DNA from: Actinernus sp. WN-2022
Lineage: Eukaryota; Cnidaria; Anthozoa; Actiniaria; Actinernidae
Direction of reading: 5' to 3'
Length of the DNA stretch: 64,000 nt
Assembly (NCBI GenBank): GCA_030867875.1
Contig: JAOWCC010000655.1
Coordinates: 12,174,269 to 12,238,268 of the forward strand
How positions within the stretch are numbered: the stretch's first letter is position 1; each line of letters opens with the position of its first letter. Below the pieces are notes generated by a model, which made no database searches, was not told the DNA's origin, and saw only the letters and a list, made by a program, of their open reading frames with translations. The position numbers were made by a program, and so were the translations under genes. Shown one piece after another: positions 63,301-64,000 of the stretch.

Positions 63301-63752
63301 TCATTCACAACCAACATTGAAAGGGGGTGGACTGGGAAGCTTCAGCTGTTTTAGCTTTGCATCCAGTATTTCTTCTTTTCATATATATTAGTTATTTTTG
63401 TTGACTGTTCCAACAGTTCTTCCATGGTTGGTATTGTGGTTACAGACACAGAGTTGAGGTCTCATTTGCTAGTCAGGCTTGGCGCTTAACCACTGAGCTA
63501 ACCAGAAAATTGGAGACAAGGTAAATGCAAACTTTCTGACCCCATTAAATATATTGACGTATTGATGCCAAGGAAAGCAGACTTACTGTTAGCAGCCAAC
63601 CTCTACTGACTTAACGATTATTGGCTAACATCAGTCTTAATAAGCTACACACACACTAAGTACTTACTCCATTAACACAGAGTTTACGGCCTCCTTCACA
63701 AACAGTGTGGTCCAACTTAAAGGGTGCTGTTGGACATGTGGCATTGATGCCG
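57067..63752 (-). CDS. ADAM10: ADAM10-like metalloprotease, 3' exons (gene continues past the right edge)
   Basis: Four minus-strand exons (63668-63752, 62757-62903, 57551-57764, 57067-57302) join in phase and encode the end of the extracellular cysteine-rich part, the transmembrane helix and the cytoplasmic tail of ADAM10 (Kuzbanian). The strongest signatures are CNNFNGYCDVFLKC, QVDADGPLNRL, WWAVVLIGVGLILLMAG and FIKLCSVHTPSSNPNR, which are nearly invariant across animal ADAM10. ADAM10 is a type I membrane sheddase that cleaves Notch, cadherins and other ectodomains. The signal peptide, prodomain, zinc protease and disintegrin parts lie beyond 64000. A 5 kb intron holds Penelope-like and simple repeats. 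Confidence 0.9.
57551..57764 (-). CDS. ADAM10: ADAM10 exon: membrane-proximal and transmembrane segment
   Basis: The exon is phase 0 at its start (DLKQHAGSPCNNFNGYC) and ends with one base of a Gly codon before GTATGT. It encodes the membrane-proximal cysteine motif, DVFLKCRQVDADGPLNRLRK, an amphipathic stalk (SKEAIMSYVDWIKTY) and a transmembrane helix of about 20 residues. The acceptor is TTTCTAG. Confidence 0.92.
58128..58620 (+). repeat. Low-complexity AACAGT / CATCAACAG array
   Basis: Nearly 500 bases are built from AACAGTAAAAGTAACA and CATCAACAG words in changing order. The 174-codon ORF and its mirror frames are translations of this repeat (runs of T-V-K-V-T-A) and are not genes. It lies in the large ADAM10 intron. 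Confidence 0.85.
58800..59130. repeat. CCAATCAC / GGTTTTACT repeat family
   Basis: AAACCAAAGTAAATACAGAACCAATCAC-like words, GCCAATCACAAACTGAAG and TGACTGGTTTTACTCCAACC recur at 53690-53810 and 57895-58080 in both orientations, giving loosely palindromic blocks. Confidence 0.4.
59258..59627 (+). repeat. Interspersed repeat family R1, copy with open frame
   Basis: This is the longest R1 copy. Its 106-codon frame (59307-59627) is not conserved in the other copies, which carry stops in the same position, so coding is unlikely. Confidence 0.5.
59847..60316. repeat. Paired TTAACACAAAA palindromes
   Basis: GAGGCATGTTAACACAAAAG with TTTTGTGTTAACGTG (59847-59915) recurs as GAGGCATGTTAACATAAAAG with TTTTGTGTTAACGTG (60256-60310). 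Each is a hairpin, and the two lie in direct order about 400 bases apart. Confidence 0.55.
60321..60941 (-). mobile_element. Penelope-like element 3' fragment, inverted copy
   Basis: This 621-base arm is the reverse complement of 61578-62198 without any indel. On the minus strand it encodes the GIY-YIG end (KCKLQYVGSSSNEFKVRFRN to KSKNRIQYNS) and the 3' UTR with the hammerhead-like core at 60388-60411. One visible coding difference is Asp for Val in TN(D/V)ILINRE. The fragment stops abruptly at KCKLQ on its 5' side. Confidence 0.85.
60388..60411 (-). ncRNA. Hammerhead-like core, inverted copy
   Basis: This is the exact mirror of 62108-62131 in the left arm. Confidence 0.5.
60965..61891 (+). 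CDS. Penelope-like protein C-terminus: linker, zinc knuckle and GIY-YIG endonuclease
   Basis: The frame is open from the junction at 60965 (AHPEHCKRAIPHSVALRLKR) without a start codon, so the RT N-terminal to it is missing. It continues with LVEQGYDNQVVSEKF, NPNLPKIGKIVRDN and the Cys knuckle GCFKCNKRCDLCHNYF. The GIY-YIG-type domain follows (NVVYLASCNKCKLQYVGSSS, KVRFRNHKS, NREAYWIAQL), with a stop at 61889-61891. This is the typical second half of a Penelope-like retroelement protein, whose endonuclease nicks the target. It is a 5'-truncated copy. Confidence 0.88.
   Translation, partial: AHPEHCKRAIPHSVALRLKRNCSTNESLETRNAEYKQYLVEQGYDNQVVSEKFNAVGLKDRNTLLTTTSRQEKRKVTPLVVDFNPNLPKIGKIVRDNLHVLHSSLILREIFPDKNIISAFRRPKNLKELLAPSKFKADRSAPLDLINNQEGSSNGCFKCNKRCDLCHNYFVESDHFTSFATGKQYRIKQHLSCASKNVVYLASCNKCKLQYVGSSSNEFKVRFRNHKSSMKTNKKTCEVATHYNKAPHSLNDFSFICIEALVCTDRSKTNVILINREAYWIAQLFTYQPHGLNKRQEFKSKNRIQYNS
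61578..62198 (+). mobile_element. Penelope-like element 3' fragment, direct copy
   Basis: This is the right arm of the palindrome and the 3' part of the 60965-62198 copy. It includes the end of the GIY-YIG ORF, a 300-base 3' UTR and the terminal AATTTTTATA shared with the left arm. Confidence 0.85.
62108..62131 (+). ncRNA. Hammerhead-like ribozyme core in the Penelope-like 3' end
   Basis: CTGATGA (62108-62114), a GGCC-GAA-GGCC stem-loop and GAAAC (62127-62131) follow the order of the hammerhead core: CUGANGA, stem II, GAAA. Hammerhead motifs are established components of Penelope-like terminal repeats. I cannot form a convincing stem I here, and stem III needs a bulge, so activity is unproven. 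Confidence 0.5.
62407..62431. repeat. TA dinucleotide microsatellite
   Basis: About a dozen uninterrupted TA units lie at the edge of the inverted GCTGGCAGAAATA word. Confidence 0.9.
62757..62903 (-). CDS. ADAM10: ADAM10 exon: cysteine-rich domain
   Basis: This phase 0-0 exon of 49 codons starts after CCACAG and ends before GTGAAT. It reads TCQGSICLKKGYKECQCLVE, GEECDLCCDV and KSVCKSTFKIAEMK. The cysteine spacing and the CDLCC (human CHVCC-type) motif match the ADAM10 cysteine-rich region. Confidence 0.85.
63440..63512 (-). mobile_element. tRNA-derived SINE head, degenerate
   Basis: The minus strand reads CTGGTTAGCTCAGTGGTTAA followed by GCGCCAAGCCTGACTAGC, a tRNA-like D arm and anticodon region. 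Box B is not convincing. It lies in an ADAM10 intron. Confidence 0.5.
63668..63752 (-). CDS. ADAM10: ADAM10 exon: cysteine-rich domain, upstream part
   Basis: The 85-base exon ends at NG|GTAAGT and reads INATCPTAPFKLDHTVCEGG, then RKLCVNG. The TCP...TVC...CVNG pattern is the ADAM10 segment just before the TCQGSIC exon. The acceptor is GTTAAG, weaker than the others, so the 5' boundary is less certain than the 3' one. Confidence 0.75.
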
Positions 63753-63906
63753 CTTAACACAGTCAAAGATCAAAATGTCATGATACGTGAAAACAAACAT
63801 TGTAAGCATGAATTCCATGCAACAGGTTCTTAAGTAGTAATTGTTTTGGAGTTATTGACAGTATCATAAGGCTATTGTTCTGGACAATGATAATGACTCA
63901 GATAAA

Positions 63907-64000
63907 TAATAACCTTTATTTAAGTGTCTAGCTAAACTAGCAGTTTAACAACCACTAAATGGGGACACTAGTAAGTAAGTAAGTAAGTAAGTAAGTACAT
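63907..64000 (-). mobile_element. SINE 3' end with GTAA array, cut by the window edge
   Basis: CCTTTATTTAAGTGTC and GGGGACACTA match the 3' region of SINE copy 1 (28650-28700). They are followed by a GTAAGTAAGTAAG array at the window end. In copy 1 the array is on the other side of the TTTATTTAAG word, so here two SINE ends may be adjacent. Confidence 0.55.

Overview
This window is animal nuclear DNA, most likely from an anthozoan cnidarian such as a stony coral or sea anemone. The evidence is AT-rich intron-bearing genes, a HEPN-NACHT-LRR immune-type gene of the kind expanded in anthozoans, an ADAM10 gene with GT-AG introns, abundant TACATGTA palindromes, and a very dense mixture of CR1/L2-like LINEs, tRNA-derived SINEs, a tyrosine-recombinase (DIRS-order) retrotransposon, a Penelope-like element, DNA transposons and foldback elements. 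The species call is inference; no search was run.

Layout. 0-3.4 kb is repeat-derived. 3.4-6.3 kb is a 5'-truncated minus-strand LINE, and 7.5-8.2 kb is a second LINE fragment that abuts the next gene. 8.2-23.6 kb is an NLR-type gene on the minus strand. I reconstruct it as five coding exons with compatible splice phases: a 12-codon first exon at 23.6 kb, a DZIP3-like HEPN exon at 12.5-13.0 kb, two short coiled-coil exons at 12.1 and 11.6-11.8 kb, and one large NACHT plus LRR exon at 8.2-10.9 kb that carries a single-base frame break. Its 10.6 kb first intron holds a 0.8 kb inverted-repeat element, a 1.1 kb foldback element, a hairpin with telomere-like repeats, and a 4.6 kb DNA transposon (17.7-22.3 kb). 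That transposon encodes a DDE-like core fused to a Ulp1/C48 cysteine protease.

24-40 kb contains no gene I can name. It holds a 2 kb composite foldback element, SINEs, a LINE tail, two copies of a 300 bp repeat, nested inverted-repeat elements and a 2 kb near-perfect palindrome (33.3-35.4 kb). Each palindrome arm carries the same short first-exon-like ORF reading outward and a tRNA-like sequence. 40.1-46.8 kb is a decayed minus-strand Ngaro/PAT-type retrotransposon (gag with an apparent intron, RT, RNase H, zinc ribbon, tyrosine recombinase) bounded by split direct repeats and itself hit by a SINE and a TA-flanked MITE. 47-57 kb is again repeats, including an 88 bp near-perfect hairpin at 56 kb and Penelope-like termini with hammerhead-like cores.

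57.07-63.75 kb and beyond is the 3' part of ADAM10 (minus strand): end of the extracellular cysteine-rich region, transmembrane segment and cytoplasmic tail, in four exons. Its 5 kb intron carries a 490 bp AACAGT-type repeat and an inverted pair of Penelope-like fragments with 621 bp arms. The two host genes are therefore an innate-immunity-type receptor and a membrane sheddase; nothing suggests they work together. The rest of the window is a record of nested transposition.
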